NCBI GenBank assembly: GCA_964564325.1
Contig: CAZMBD010000029.1
Coordinates: forward strand, 1-21,887
Direction: 5' to 3'
Source of the DNA: JAAZMA01 sp964564325
GTDB taxonomy: Bacteria; Bacillota; Clostridia; Tissierellales; Tepidimicrobiaceae
Length of the DNA stretch: 21,887 nt
Shown here: one piece after another, positions 1 to 7,943 of the stretch
Position numbering within the stretch: position 1 is the stretch's first letter
Layout: each line of letters opens with the position of its first letter
Program-made: the position numbers and the translations under genes
Notes under the pieces: generated by a model
Databases searched by the model: none
What the model was told of the DNA's origin: nothing
Seen by the model: the letters and a program-made list of their open reading frames with translations, nothing else

Positions 1-671
1 ACTACCAAGACAAGATAGAAGGTGCATCCCTTGTTAAGGAAGCTAATGATAATTACTTGGAGAATAATTTCCATAAGAAAGAAGGCTCAATAATTGACGA
101 AATCAATAAAATGATAGATGAAGACTATGAAGGATTTGTTAAGGCCCTGATTACCATAGAAAATGGTATAGAAGATCCAAAACTATTGGATGAGCTATAT
201 GAAAAATTTATGCAAAATGATGGAGTAAATCTTATTAACAACTACTTTGATGAACTTATATATGACCTAGATTATGACGTTACAAGGGATAGAGAAAAGA
301 GTATAGAATCAACCCAAATACCAAGTAAGGAAAAAGAGCTTTTTAACAAAATAGATGGATTTGTAGAAGCCTATACAGACTTATCCAATGCTATGTATGA
401 TATAGATTATGACTTTGGAGAAGCTTACCCACTAGAGAAATCTTTCCATGATATTGATTTTATAGGCTGGGCTGAAGCTAGCAAGCAAAATATATCAGAG
501 GGTAGTAAAGAGAAAAATCTAGGAAAAATAAATCCTGTAAAAGATAAAAATGACAGTAAAAAAGAGTCTACTATTGAAAAACTCAATAAATTGAAAGATA
601 AGGTGGCAAAGTATAGTGGTGATAAGCTACAAGACAAGCTGGGGGATAAGAAGAAGGATAGGGAAATATAA
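1..671 (+). CDS. C-terminal part of an acidic element-associated protein (5' end outside the window)
   Basis: The reading frame is open from base 3 to the TAA at 669-671, giving 222 visible residues. The TTG at 57 is not a convincing start because the frame continues upstream without a stop and no Shine-Dalgarno site precedes it, so the gene is cut by the window edge. The visible part is rich in Asp and Glu, has no membrane segment, and ends in a charged Lys-rich tail (from about residue 180) that is probably disordered or coiled. Clostridial conjugative elements often carry large multi-domain proteins of this general style (YodL/DUF4316-type), but I recognise no diagnostic motif, so the family is a guess from context. 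The gene is followed by a strong terminator that separates it from the defence operon. Confidence 0.6.
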   Translation, partial: YQDKIEGASLVKEANDNYLENNFHKKEGSIIDEINKMIDEDYEGFVKALITIENGIEDPKLLDELYEKFMQNDGVNLINNYFDELIYDLDYDVTRDREKSIESTQIPSKEKELFNKIDGFVEAYTDLSNAMYDIDYDFGEAYPLEKSFHDIDFIGWAEASKQNISEGSKEKNLGKINPVKDKNDSKKESTIEKLNKLKDKVAKYSGDKLQDKLGDKKKDREI

Positions 672-699
672 GTATAATAGCATTAGCAAGACTGGATAT

Positions 700-726
700 G
701 GGCAGGCTTCGGCCTGCTCTTTTTTT
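700..726 (+). terminator. Rho-independent terminator after the left-end gene
   Basis: A perfect 6-bp GC-rich stem (GCAGGC at 702-707, GCCTGC at 712-717) with a TTCG tetraloop is extended by a G-T wobble and a G-C pair. It is followed at once by seven T (720-726). This is a textbook intrinsic terminator about 30 bp after the stop at 671. It isolates the left-end gene from the defence operon. Confidence 0.93.
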
Positions 727-740
727 CTTTAACAAATCTA

Positions 741-769
741 TTTACAAAAGAGAAATTATGCAATATAAT
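741..769 (+). promoter_or_regulatory. Sigma-70/SigA-type promoter of the defence operon
   Basis: TTTACA at 741-746 differs from the -35 consensus at one position. A 17-bp spacer separates it from a perfect TATAAT at 764-769. Transcription would begin near 776, about 50 bp before the first HsdS start codon. It is the only clear promoter between the terminator at 700-726 and the operon, and it probably drives all genes to 20019. One copy of a 15-bp direct repeat (750-764) overlaps the spacer and the first base of the -10 box, so a repressor bound there would block polymerase. Confidence 0.8.
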
Positions 770-809
770 ATAATTAAACAAATAGTATCATAAGGAGAAA
801 TTATGCAAT
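750..809 (+). repeat. 15-bp exact direct repeat at the operon promoter, candidate operator
   Basis: GAGAAATTATGCAAT occurs at 750-764 and again at 795-809, a 45-bp spacing (about four helical turns). The first copy covers most of the promoter spacer and the first T of TATAAT. The second lies in the transcribed leader. Two identical sites on one face of the helix, one inside the promoter, suggest a regulator binding site, possibly bound cooperatively. The second copy also contains a possible small start (AAGGAG then ATG at 803), so a plain duplication of an old translation-initiation region is the alternative. Confidence 0.5.
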
Positions 810-823
810 GGAGGGAGGGCTGA
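803..823 (+). other. Possible 6-codon leader ORF just before hsdS1
   Basis: ATG at 803 is preceded by AAGGAG at 792-797 with a 5-base gap and reads M-Q-W-R-E-G before TGA at 821-823. That stop ends one base before the hsdS1 start at 825. It has good signals for translation but is very short. If translated, it could couple ribosomes onto hsdS1. It could equally be chance, since hsdS1 has its own site GAGGGAGGG at 811-819. Confidence 0.25.
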
Positions 824-824
824 G

Positions 825-2102
825 ATGCATTCTTGTTTCATTCAACCTAAATATATAAGCGAAAGAAATATAAGTTATCGATATACTGTAAACTATTTTA
901 AAAGCTTAAGTTCTCTAGATAAGGTAAATATGGTTAAACTATCCCATATCTCGAAGGAAATAACAGATGGCACAAGAGCAAAAAGAGAATATTTAGAATC
1001 TGGGATAAAAATTATTAATGTCGGAGATTTCAAAGATGGAACCATATATACAAAATCGGTTAAAAGTATTTCGATAGATGGAATTAAAGAAAAAGATTAT
1101 ATAAAAGAAAATGATATTTTGATTACTGCTGTTGGAAAATCAGGAAATATTGTTAGAGTATCATCTTTATATGAAGATTATGTTATATCCTCAGATATTA
1201 TTCGGATAAGGCTAAAACAACCTTCAACAGCTGAAGGCTTAGTAGCATACTTGAACAGTCCATCAGGACAATATGCCCTTGAGTCGCTTAAAGTTGGCAC
1301 CCTCAATCGTATAAGTATAAATGATATAAAAGAACTTGAAGTGCCTTTAAATTACAATGAGATGATATCTGATAATATAGGAATTATCAAAGAAAAAAAA
1401 GAAGCTAATAAATTATATAATAGTGCTATTGAAATATTTAGTGAGTATTTCGCTCAAGAAGATTGGATATTTGAAATCCCCAAAATGTGTTTTTTAGAAT
1501 CAGATAAATTACAAATTGAAAGGCTAGACCCTCAGTATTACACTTTTCTAAAAAGTGCTTTGTATGAAATAATTAATAAAGATCGACAAGATTTATATTG
1601 GCAAGCAATAGGAGAAATTGTAGAAATAAAAAAATCAATTAAACCTCATATGAATGATGATACAGAAGTTAAATATATTAATATATCAAATGTAGATTCG
1701 GATTTATCGGTAATAACAAGCAATGAAATAGATTTATATAAAAACTTAAGTAGCAGAATACGTTATATCTTAAAGGAAAATGAACTAATTACTGCAAAGT
1801 CAGGTAGTGCTACTGGAACAGATAATCATGCTACAACTATTATAACTGATAAGCATAAAGATATGATGGCTAGCGATGCTTTTTATAATATTAAACCAGA
1901 GGGAATAGATCCATATTATTTATTGTTTTTATTTAAGCAACCTATTATTTTAAAGCAGATTGAAGTAGGTGCTGTAGGACTATATTATAGAATTTTAAGT
2001 AGAAATGTATTTGAAAAAATATCTATACCAAGGTTGCCTGAAGAAGCTGAAGAACAGATTTCTAAAAGCATGAGAAGATATATAGAATTACTTCAAAAAT
2101 AA
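825..2102 (+). CDS. hsdS: Type I restriction-like specificity subunit (HsdS), copy 1
   Basis: The 425-residue protein has the two-half layout of a type I specificity subunit: a first target-recognition domain at about residues 38-180, a helical spacer at about 185-230, and a second recognition domain at about 255-410. Each half ends in the usual short IP or VP strand followed by a helix. The hinge before the second half carries an ERLDPQYY-like motif similar to the half-starts of the second HsdS at 4393. Its role would be to choose the DNA sequence methylated by the HsdM encoded at 2516. ATG 825 is preceded by GAGGGAGGG and is the first gene after the promoter. An A8 run at 1393-1400 lies in the spacer region. 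It differs clearly from the second HsdS, so it is not a recent duplicate. Whether it works with the same HsdM or serves another partner is unknown. Confidence 0.85.
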   Translation: MHSCFIQPKYISERNISYRYTVNYFKSLSSLDKVNMVKLSHISKEITDGTRAKREYLESGIKIINVGDFKDGTIYTKSVKSISIDGIKEKDYIKENDILITAVGKSGNIVRVSSLYEDYVISSDIIRIRLKQPSTAEGLVAYLNSPSGQYALESLKVGTLNRISINDIKELEVPLNYNEMISDNIGIIKEKKEANKLYNSAIEIFSEYFAQEDWIFEIPKMCFLESDKLQIERLDPQYYTFLKSALYEIINKDRQDLYWQAIGEIVEIKKSIKPHMNDDTEVKYINISNVDSDLSVITSNEIDLYKNLSSRIRYILKENELITAKSGSATGTDNHATTIITDKHKDMMASDAFYNIKPEGIDPYYLLFLFKQPIILKQIEVGAVGLYYRILSRNVFEKISIPRLPEEAEEQISKSMRRYIELLQK

Positions 2103-2127
2103 AGATTAAAGGAAGGAGGGTTAGGGG

Positions 2128-2475
2128 ATGATTAGTAAAATATATGAGCAATTAAAGACGCCAAAGACCTTAGACGAGGTGCACAGTCGAATTAATGAAG
2201 TGGGAATTGATTGGAATAAATCACAAGTAAGTTTATTCTTAGAAATGGATAAAAATATATCAGAAAGGGATGGTATGTTTTCAGTAGGGAATAGTGATTT
2301 AGAACATAAAGTTATTAAAGTACTAGATGAACTATTTGCTCAAAAACCTAAAATACCTATTAGCAAGATTATGGAAGAAATTCCATTTACCATAGGCAAG
2401 TCAGAACTTTTGAATATAGTAGAGAAAAGCGAAAACTATTATACTCCTAATGGAGTTATAATTTCAAGAAAATAA
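2128..2475 (+). CDS. Small double winged-helix-like protein
   Basis: This is a 115-residue soluble protein. Its two halves (about residues 1-53 and 58-115) look alike: each has an amphipathic helix, a short basic or polar helical stretch, and ends in a hairpin-like segment (DGMFSV in the first half, NGVIISRK in the second). This pattern suggests two tandem winged-helix domains, which usually bind DNA or make protein contacts. It has a strong ribosome site (GGAAGGAGGG, 2111-2120) and sits between the first HsdS and the methylase. It could be the operon regulator acting at the direct repeats near the promoter, or a small subunit of the methylation complex. I do not recognise a named family, and the domain reading is inferred from pattern alone. 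Confidence 0.6.
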   Translation: MISKIYEQLKTPKTLDEVHSRINEVGIDWNKSQVSLFLEMDKNISERDGMFSVGNSDLEHKVIKVLDELFAQKPKIPISKIMEEIPFTIGKSELLNIVEKSENYYTPNGVIISRK

Positions 2476-2515
2476 AAATCAAAGTAAAATTTAAAAATAT
2501 TAAGGAGGGCTATTA

Positions 2516-4378
2516 ATGGAACAATTAAAAGCAAGGCTAAATGAATTAGGATATAAAGAAATTAAGGAATTGGATGAAACTAGTTTTATAGCAGGGGGAA
2601 ACTCTGTTTATGTATATACAAAAAAGATAGAGGATAGTATTGAATTAAGCCCGGATTTAGTAACTGAGATTAACTATGAGGCAATGGAATTGAGCCCATT
2701 TCCAGCTTATGCATGGATAACTAATGGAGTAAGCAATGTATATCTAAATGTGGAAGATATGAAAAGTATATCAGAGATACCACAATCAGTAAAAATAGAC
2801 AAAATGTTTACGAAAAAAAGAGAATACACAAAAAAGGATCTTTGGTCCGCTAGAATGTATAGTGAACTTCAGCGTAGATTTAACGATATACATGAGCAAA
2901 TATATGCTTCAGGCGATAATGTAAACAACTCAAATGATGCCATAGATGAGTTTTGCAAACTTATATTTATGGAAGAGTTTCGCTTAAATAATAGGGATTA
3001 TATTTTAAAAGAAGGTAATTTAGCCGGTAAAAAGTATAGTGAAATTTTCGACTATAACAACTTAGAAAAATCAGAAGATAAAAAACAGTCTATAGAAGCT
3101 ATAAGAGAGGCTTTTAAAGAAATAAAAAATCATGAGGATTATATTGCAGTAAATGACGAGGGAGAAAAAATTACAATCTTTTCTAAAGACGATTACTTAA
3201 AATTACAAAATCCTAATATATATGAAACTGTAATGAAGGCATTACAAGATCTTGGAAACATAGAAGACAATGGTGTGGAAAGACCTGCTACTTTACTTGA
3301 TTTAACTGGTGATGTATTGGGAAGAGTATTTGATGTTTTGTTAAGAGGGAAATATGAAAATAAAGGTGGTATGGGAATATATCTCACCCCTAGACAAGTT
3401 ACTGAGGCAGCTGTAGAAATGGTCATGCATGATTTAACAGACAAGGGTGCAGCTAAGATTATTGCTACAGATCCTAAAACAGGGATTCCAACCTTGAGGA
3501 TTCTAGACCCCTGCTCTGGTTCAGCAGGTTTTTTAATCAAAGCATTAGAGGAAATAAAAAATTATATGTTATACGAATTATCAGGCAATAAAGAGCAACA
3601 CAAGGCACTCTTTGATAAAATGTTAGATCATTGCTTTGTTGGAGCTGATAGAAGTTCAGGTATGGTCCTAAAAGCAAGGCTTAACATGGCTTTACATGGT
3701 GCCTTAAAGGCTCCTATTTTCCAAACTTTAAACTCTCTAAATACACCTAGCCTAAAAGCAGAGACATTTGATGCCATCATAACCAATCCTCCTTTTAAAA
3801 AGGGTGGTGTTACCCAAAAAGATAAGGATGGTAAACAATTAATTGAGCTATATTCAAGTGATATTGACGAAGATGGAAGTAGTAGGATGAGACCAGATGG
3901 TCTATCATTAGGGTCTAAACCAAATAGCAAAGGAAAGTGGAGTCAGGTAAATTCAATAGACCCAGCAGTATTATTCATTGACAGATGTTTGCAATTATTA
4001 AAGCCAGGTGGCCTTATGATGATGGTAGTACCAGATGGAATTCTATCCAATTCAGGAGACCAATATGTAAGAGAGTATATTATGGGAAAGAAAAACTCTG
4101 TTACAGGAGAATTTGAAGGAGGTAAGGCATTATTAAAGGCAGTGGTAAGTTTACCTCAGGAAACCTTTAAATTATCTGGTGCAGGGGCAAAAACATCCTT
4201 ACTCTATATTAAAAAGAAAGAACATGTTGGAGAAAAACAAGGACCTGTATTTATGGCAGTGGCAGATGAAGTTGGATTTGAAGTCAAGAATAATGCTGAA
4301 GTTCACCTAGGTGATGATAGGAATGATTTATTAAAGATTGTAGAAGCCTATAAAAAAGGGATGCCAGAGAATTTATAA
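2516..4378 (+). CDS. hsdM: Type I-like N6-adenine DNA methyltransferase (HsdM)
   Basis: This 620-residue methylase uses S-adenosylmethionine to methylate adenine. Residues 331-339 (DPCSGSAGF) are the SAM-binding motif I, and residues 424-427 (NPPF) are catalytic motif IV. TPRQV at about 291-295 matches the conserved TPR motif before the catalytic core of HsdM proteins. The first 100 or so residues look like a divergent HsdR N-terminal-type domain (SPFPAYAWITNG at about 60-71), often fused to such methylases and not a working nuclease here. A helical region at 105-285 corresponds to the HsdM N-terminal bundle. It has a strong AAGGAGGG site before ATG 2516. It lies between two HsdS-like genes, and no HsdR translocase is encoded in the window. 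It most likely marks host DNA as self for the downstream effector genes. Confidence 0.95.
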   Translation: MEQLKARLNELGYKEIKELDETSFIAGGNSVYVYTKKIEDSIELSPDLVTEINYEAMELSPFPAYAWITNGVSNVYLNVEDMKSISEIPQSVKIDKMFTKKREYTKKDLWSARMYSELQRRFNDIHEQIYASGDNVNNSNDAIDEFCKLIFMEEFRLNNRDYILKEGNLAGKKYSEIFDYNNLEKSEDKKQSIEAIREAFKEIKNHEDYIAVNDEGEKITIFSKDDYLKLQNPNIYETVMKALQDLGNIEDNGVERPATLLDLTGDVLGRVFDVLLRGKYENKGGMGIYLTPRQVTEAAVEMVMHDLTDKGAAKIIATDPKTGIPTLRILDPCSGSAGFLIKALEEIKNYMLYELSGNKEQHKALFDKMLDHCFVGADRSSGMVLKARLNMALHGALKAPIFQTLNSLNTPSLKAETFDAIITNPPFKKGGVTQKDKDGKQLIELYSSDIDEDGSSRMRPDGLSLGSKPNSKGKWSQVNSIDPAVLFIDRCLQLLKPGGLMMMVVPDGILSNSGDQYVREYIMGKKNSVTGEFEGGKALLKAVVSLPQETFKLSGAGAKTSLLYIKKKEHVGEKQGPVFMAVADEVGFEVKNNAEVHLGDDRNDLLKIVEAYKKGMPENL

Positions 4379-4392
4379 TAGGAGGTGGAAGA

Positions 4393-5823
4393 ATGGATGA
4401 TATTTATATAAATAGTTTACAGCCTAGTATAATCTATTTTAGTGGAATAAAAATGGATAGCGAGAGAATGGATGCTCATTTTTATCATAGTAAATATATA
4501 AACAATGAAAAACAAATAAATGAATCAGGCATGAGGGTTGAATTACTAGACAAGGTAATATTAAAAATGAATTCTCCTATAGGTTGGCAAGGAATACCTT
4601 CAGAATCGTATTTACCGGAAGGAATAGGTGTACCTTTGATTAGGGTTCAAAATGTGAATGATTTGATGCTAGATAGAGATACTTTGATTGGTGTACAAGA
4701 ATATATATACCAAGAACAACCTGCGATTCAGGCGGAGTCTGATGATATAATTATAACAAGGGTTGGAACAATAGGAAGAGTTTGTAGGATACCAGATAAA
4801 ATTTCAAAAATTGCAATGGGGCAAAATCTTACTAGAATAAAAGTTGATGCCAATATTGTTTCTAGCGAATATTTAACTGTATTCATGGCTACAAATTATT
4901 GCCAATTACAGATGAAAAGATATGCTTATGGAGGGGTACAACCTTCCTTGACTAATAAAAATATTAGACAATTATTAATTCCAATACCCTCTCTTGAAAT
5001 ACAAGAATATATCGGAAACAAGGTTAAAAGTGCAGAAGAATTAAGAGAGGAAGCGAAGAAATTAAGGGAAAAAAATAAGGAAATATTAGAGAATGAACTG
5101 GAGTTAAGTAAGCTAGAAGAAATAAAAATAGATGCTGAAAAACAAAAAAACAAGTGGATAAAAGAAGAAGATATAGAAGAAAGAATAGATGGAGACTTTT
5201 ATCACCCCAGATATAATTATTATGATAAGGCACTATTTAAATTAGATAAAATAGGTAATCATTTTAAGATTTCTAAAGAAAGGATAAATAGAAATCATAT
5301 TAAAGAAATAAGATACATCGATTTATCATCTATAAATAATTTAATTAGCCCTCAGTTAATGGATGTAAAAGACGCTCCAGATAGGGCACAATTAAAGGTG
5401 AAAGAAGGAGATGTAATTATATCAACGTTAAGTGGTTCGAAAAAAGTAGGGATTATAACAGCTGATTTAGATGGTTGTATTTGCACGACAGGATTGGTCG
5501 TATTAAGATCTACTTCAAAAATATTAACTCCTGAATATTTACATGCTATCTTTCTAAATGAATTATTTAATATACAAATTGATAAGTATTCAAGTGGTGC
5601 TATTATGAGCGGAGTTGCAAATTCTGATTTTGAAAAAATGCGTATACCAATAATTAGCAACAAATCGATAGTGGATAAAATATCTGATAATACTAAAGAG
5701 CATTTTAAAAAGTTATTAGAAGCTAAAAAAATAATTCAAGAAGCTAAACAAGATGTAGAAGATTTAATAGAAGGTAACTTTAATATGGATAAACTTAACG
5801 AATCCTTACTGGAGAGTAGGTGA
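4393..5823 (+). CDS. hsdS: Type I restriction-like specificity subunit (HsdS), copy 2
   Basis: The 476-residue protein has a clear HsdS layout. The first target-recognition domain is at about residues 45-205 and ends in a typical GGVQPSLTN...LLIPIPS stretch. A long charged coiled-coil spacer (about 205-260) follows, then the second recognition domain (about 280-430) and a C-terminal helix that would pair with the spacer. Both halves begin with a similar motif (SERMDAHFYHSKY near 23-35, EERIDGDFYHPRY near 258-270), the internal repeat expected of a two-part recognition protein. It starts 14 bases after hsdM with the site AGGAGGTGG. Its closeness to hsdM makes it the more likely cognate partner. 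TTG and GTG alternatives are not needed because ATG 4393 is well placed. Confidence 0.93.
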   Translation: MDDIYINSLQPSIIYFSGIKMDSERMDAHFYHSKYINNEKQINESGMRVELLDKVILKMNSPIGWQGIPSESYLPEGIGVPLIRVQNVNDLMLDRDTLIGVQEYIYQEQPAIQAESDDIIITRVGTIGRVCRIPDKISKIAMGQNLTRIKVDANIVSSEYLTVFMATNYCQLQMKRYAYGGVQPSLTNKNIRQLLIPIPSLEIQEYIGNKVKSAEELREEAKKLREKNKEILENELELSKLEEIKIDAEKQKNKWIKEEDIEERIDGDFYHPRYNYYDKALFKLDKIGNHFKISKERINRNHIKEIRYIDLSSINNLISPQLMDVKDAPDRAQLKVKEGDVIISTLSGSKKVGIITADLDGCICTTGLVVLRSTSKILTPEYLHAIFLNELFNIQIDKYSSGAIMSGVANSDFEKMRIPIISNKSIVDKISDNTKEHFKKLLEAKKIIQEAKQDVEDLIEGNFNMDKLNESLLESR

Positions 5824-5827
5824 TATA

Positions 5828-6886
5828 ATGGTCGATGTTAAAAATTTAATAAAACAATTAGATCATCTTTATGATTATGGAGAGGTCGAATGCCAAGATA
5901 TACCTTCTTACTTAATAGAATTAGATTTTATTAAATGCACAGGGGATAAAGCTGTAATAACTAGAAAATGGATTGATTTTAGTGGGAAGGTAAATAGGGA
6001 TGATTTGATTTCTTCTCTAGTTTGTTATTATCCTCCCTTATTAGACTATTTATTATGGAAACTTTACCATGAGGCCTATGCTATTGGGCAGAGTGGTGAT
6101 GGAAAGGCTTTATATGAGTTTATTGATTATATTCCTAAATTTGCAGATAGAATATTAGAAATTAAAGATAGTCAATTGCAAGAAAATAATGAAATAAAAA
6201 CTTTCTACAGACCAGTATTTAATGGCTACCCAGACTATCGCACTGTCTTAAATAAATTAAATTTTATGCAATTAGCTGTAGAGATAGAAGATGCTAATGT
6301 AACTGAAATAGGAAAGACTCCTAATGAAATATGGGTGAAAGAGAGAAAAATTAGTTCTAATATAAACTTAAGTCCCTTAAAGACAAAAAATCTATATACT
6401 CTAACTCCATATATATATATCGACTATGAAGTAAAAGAAGACATTAGAGAAATATTATCTCATCCTTGGGAAACTTTTGCTGTGGTTTTAGGTATGCTTA
6501 TTTCTGAATATAAGGCAGAGGGCCTGAATGCTCTATCCTTACGTCCTAAAGACATGAAGAATCCTTATATGGAGCAGACTATAGAAATATATATCTATGA
6601 TCAAAAAGGGAAAGAGAATAAAATAGGGGATTTCAACGACTTTATAAAATCATTTTGTGACAATAATCATTTTTACTTATTTCCCAATAAGGCTCCAGAT
6701 ATACATTCTATTATATTTAAATTAATAGATAAAAGACAATTTATTTATAAGGATGGAGAGTATATTTTGAATCAGAGCTTCGATGAAAGATTATATTCAT
6801 CAGAAGGCATTATCATAAAAAATAGGTCTAGAAAATTTAAAATAATGATAAAAGATTATATCGAAGAATTAAGGAGGTTGCTATGA
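5828..6886 (+). CDS. Unrecognised 352-aa defence-operon protein
   Basis: I do not recognise this protein. It is soluble with no signal peptide or membrane segment. The N-terminal 60 residues look like a helical, possibly winged-helix region. The middle has a mixed alpha/beta character with many aromatic residues (YYPPLLDYLLW near 68-78). The C-terminal 130 residues alternate strands and helices (IEIYIYD near 252-258) and end in a basic helix. No nuclease, NTPase or methylase motif is visible. It starts 4 bases after hsdS2 with AGGTGAT overlapping the previous stop, and its own stop overlaps the next start as ATGA, so it is probably made in step with its neighbours. The position just after the modification genes suggests an adaptor or regulator between modification and effector parts. 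Confidence 0.85.
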   Translation: MVDVKNLIKQLDHLYDYGEVECQDIPSYLIELDFIKCTGDKAVITRKWIDFSGKVNRDDLISSLVCYYPPLLDYLLWKLYHEAYAIGQSGDGKALYEFIDYIPKFADRILEIKDSQLQENNEIKTFYRPVFNGYPDYRTVLNKLNFMQLAVEIEDANVTEIGKTPNEIWVKERKISSNINLSPLKTKNLYTLTPYIYIDYEVKEDIREILSHPWETFAVVLGMLISEYKAEGLNALSLRPKDMKNPYMEQTIEIYIYDQKGKENKIGDFNDFIKSFCDNNHFYLFPNKAPDIHSIIFKLIDKRQFIYKDGEYILNQSFDERLYSSEGIIIKNRSRKFKIMIKDYIEELRRLL

Positions 6887-7932
6887 TTATACATTTGACA
6901 ACTGACTTATTTTGGACAGATACTTCAAGCATAGAAAGATGGCCAGAGATTTTATTAAAGCTTCCTACAAATATAGAAAGCAAGACTAAGGTGGATGTGG
7001 CTAGAGACTATTTAAACTACAAAACTGATGAAAAAGGTAGAATTGTTAGGGCCGATGAAGTATATGGACTTTTTGGTTTAGAAGGTAATAGCTCTAAACT
7101 TGTAATATCAGGGTGCAATTTAATAGAAAAAACGGACAATGGTTATTCACTGACAGAAGAAGCATTAAATTTAGTAAAAGCATATGAAGAAGATAAGGGG
7201 TGGGAGATAAAACTTGCAGAGCAATTACTGAAGTATTCCATCAGAGTTAGGGCACTAGTGATAGGTATGATAAGTGGATCAGGGATATTTTTCGAAGGTG
7301 GATTTTTAAAAAATAATAGTAAGGCATATATTATTATTGAAAACGAAAAGTATTTTATATTAAATAAAAATAATAATACAAAGAATTTAAATAGCTTAAT
7401 GCATCTATATTCAAAGCAGGTTTTGGGGCCATTCTGGGCAAAAAAATTAGAAATATCTGAAATGGAAGATGTTGAATTGAGAGGACTAAACAAGAAGGAA
7501 CCATCTTTAAAACAAATAGGGAGCTATTGTAAAATGCCAATTTTGTTATTTGAATACCTAGATTGGTTCATAGATAGGGGATATGGTAAATACCAAATAA
7601 ACAAGGATAAGCTAAAAGAAGATGTTTCTGTAGATGTTTATGAAAGTCTCTTTCTAGATGATTCTCTAAATGAACTTGATCTTTTAAAAGACCTGATTAG
7701 AGAACTTCAAGATACAAGAGGATTTTTCCCAACAGAAGAGGTAGGAGAAAGATTAAGAATTAAACTTGATCCAGAAAACAAAGAATCCAGTAGTAGATGG
7801 ATAGATAGGTTTTTTATGGAAGGGTCAGAAAAGGGGAAGTTTAGGATAGTTGACTCAGAACAAGGACAACCGAGACATGGACGAGGATTATTAGGCGATA
7901 TTAAAAAGCAACTTATCAAATTAGAGTTTTAG
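6883..7932 (+). CDS. Unrecognised 349-aa protein, possibly with winged-helix domains
   Basis: I cannot name the family. The start overlaps the previous stop as ATGA, which implies translational coupling with the 352-aa protein; GGAGG lies just upstream. Residues about 35-95 (VARDYLNY, then GLEGNSSKLVISGCNLI, then a short hairpin NGYSLTEEA) read like a winged-helix DNA-binding domain. Residues about 250-330 resemble a second helical and basic region, ending in an RHGRGLLGDIKKQL tail. There are no catalytic motifs and no membrane segments. Together with the upstream protein it may form a small complex that reads the state of the DNA or supports the 1343-aa ATPase that follows 11 bases later. 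Function is inferred from position only. Confidence 0.83.
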   Translation: MIIHLTTDLFWTDTSSIERWPEILLKLPTNIESKTKVDVARDYLNYKTDEKGRIVRADEVYGLFGLEGNSSKLVISGCNLIEKTDNGYSLTEEALNLVKAYEEDKGWEIKLAEQLLKYSIRVRALVIGMISGSGIFFEGGFLKNNSKAYIIIENEKYFILNKNNNTKNLNSLMHLYSKQVLGPFWAKKLEISEMEDVELRGLNKKEPSLKQIGSYCKMPILLFEYLDWFIDRGYGKYQINKDKLKEDVSVDVYESLFLDDSLNELDLLKDLIRELQDTRGFFPTEEVGERLRIKLDPENKESSSRWIDRFFMEGSEKGKFRIVDSEQGQPRHGRGLLGDIKKQLIKLEF

Positions 7933-7943
7933 GAGGGATTATA

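Noticed and set aside
425..637. Minus-strand open frame within the left-end gene
   Set aside because: It has no ribosome site, is an odd hydrophobic mirror of an acidic coding region, and lies wholly inside a better-supported gene. The same applies to the other frames opposite the defence genes (for example 3193-3540, 5352-5663, 7143-7493 and 8315-8665).
6405..6425. Short AT dinucleotide run as a regulatory site
   Set aside because: It lies in a coding region of an AT-rich gene and encodes an ordinary YIYIDY strand.
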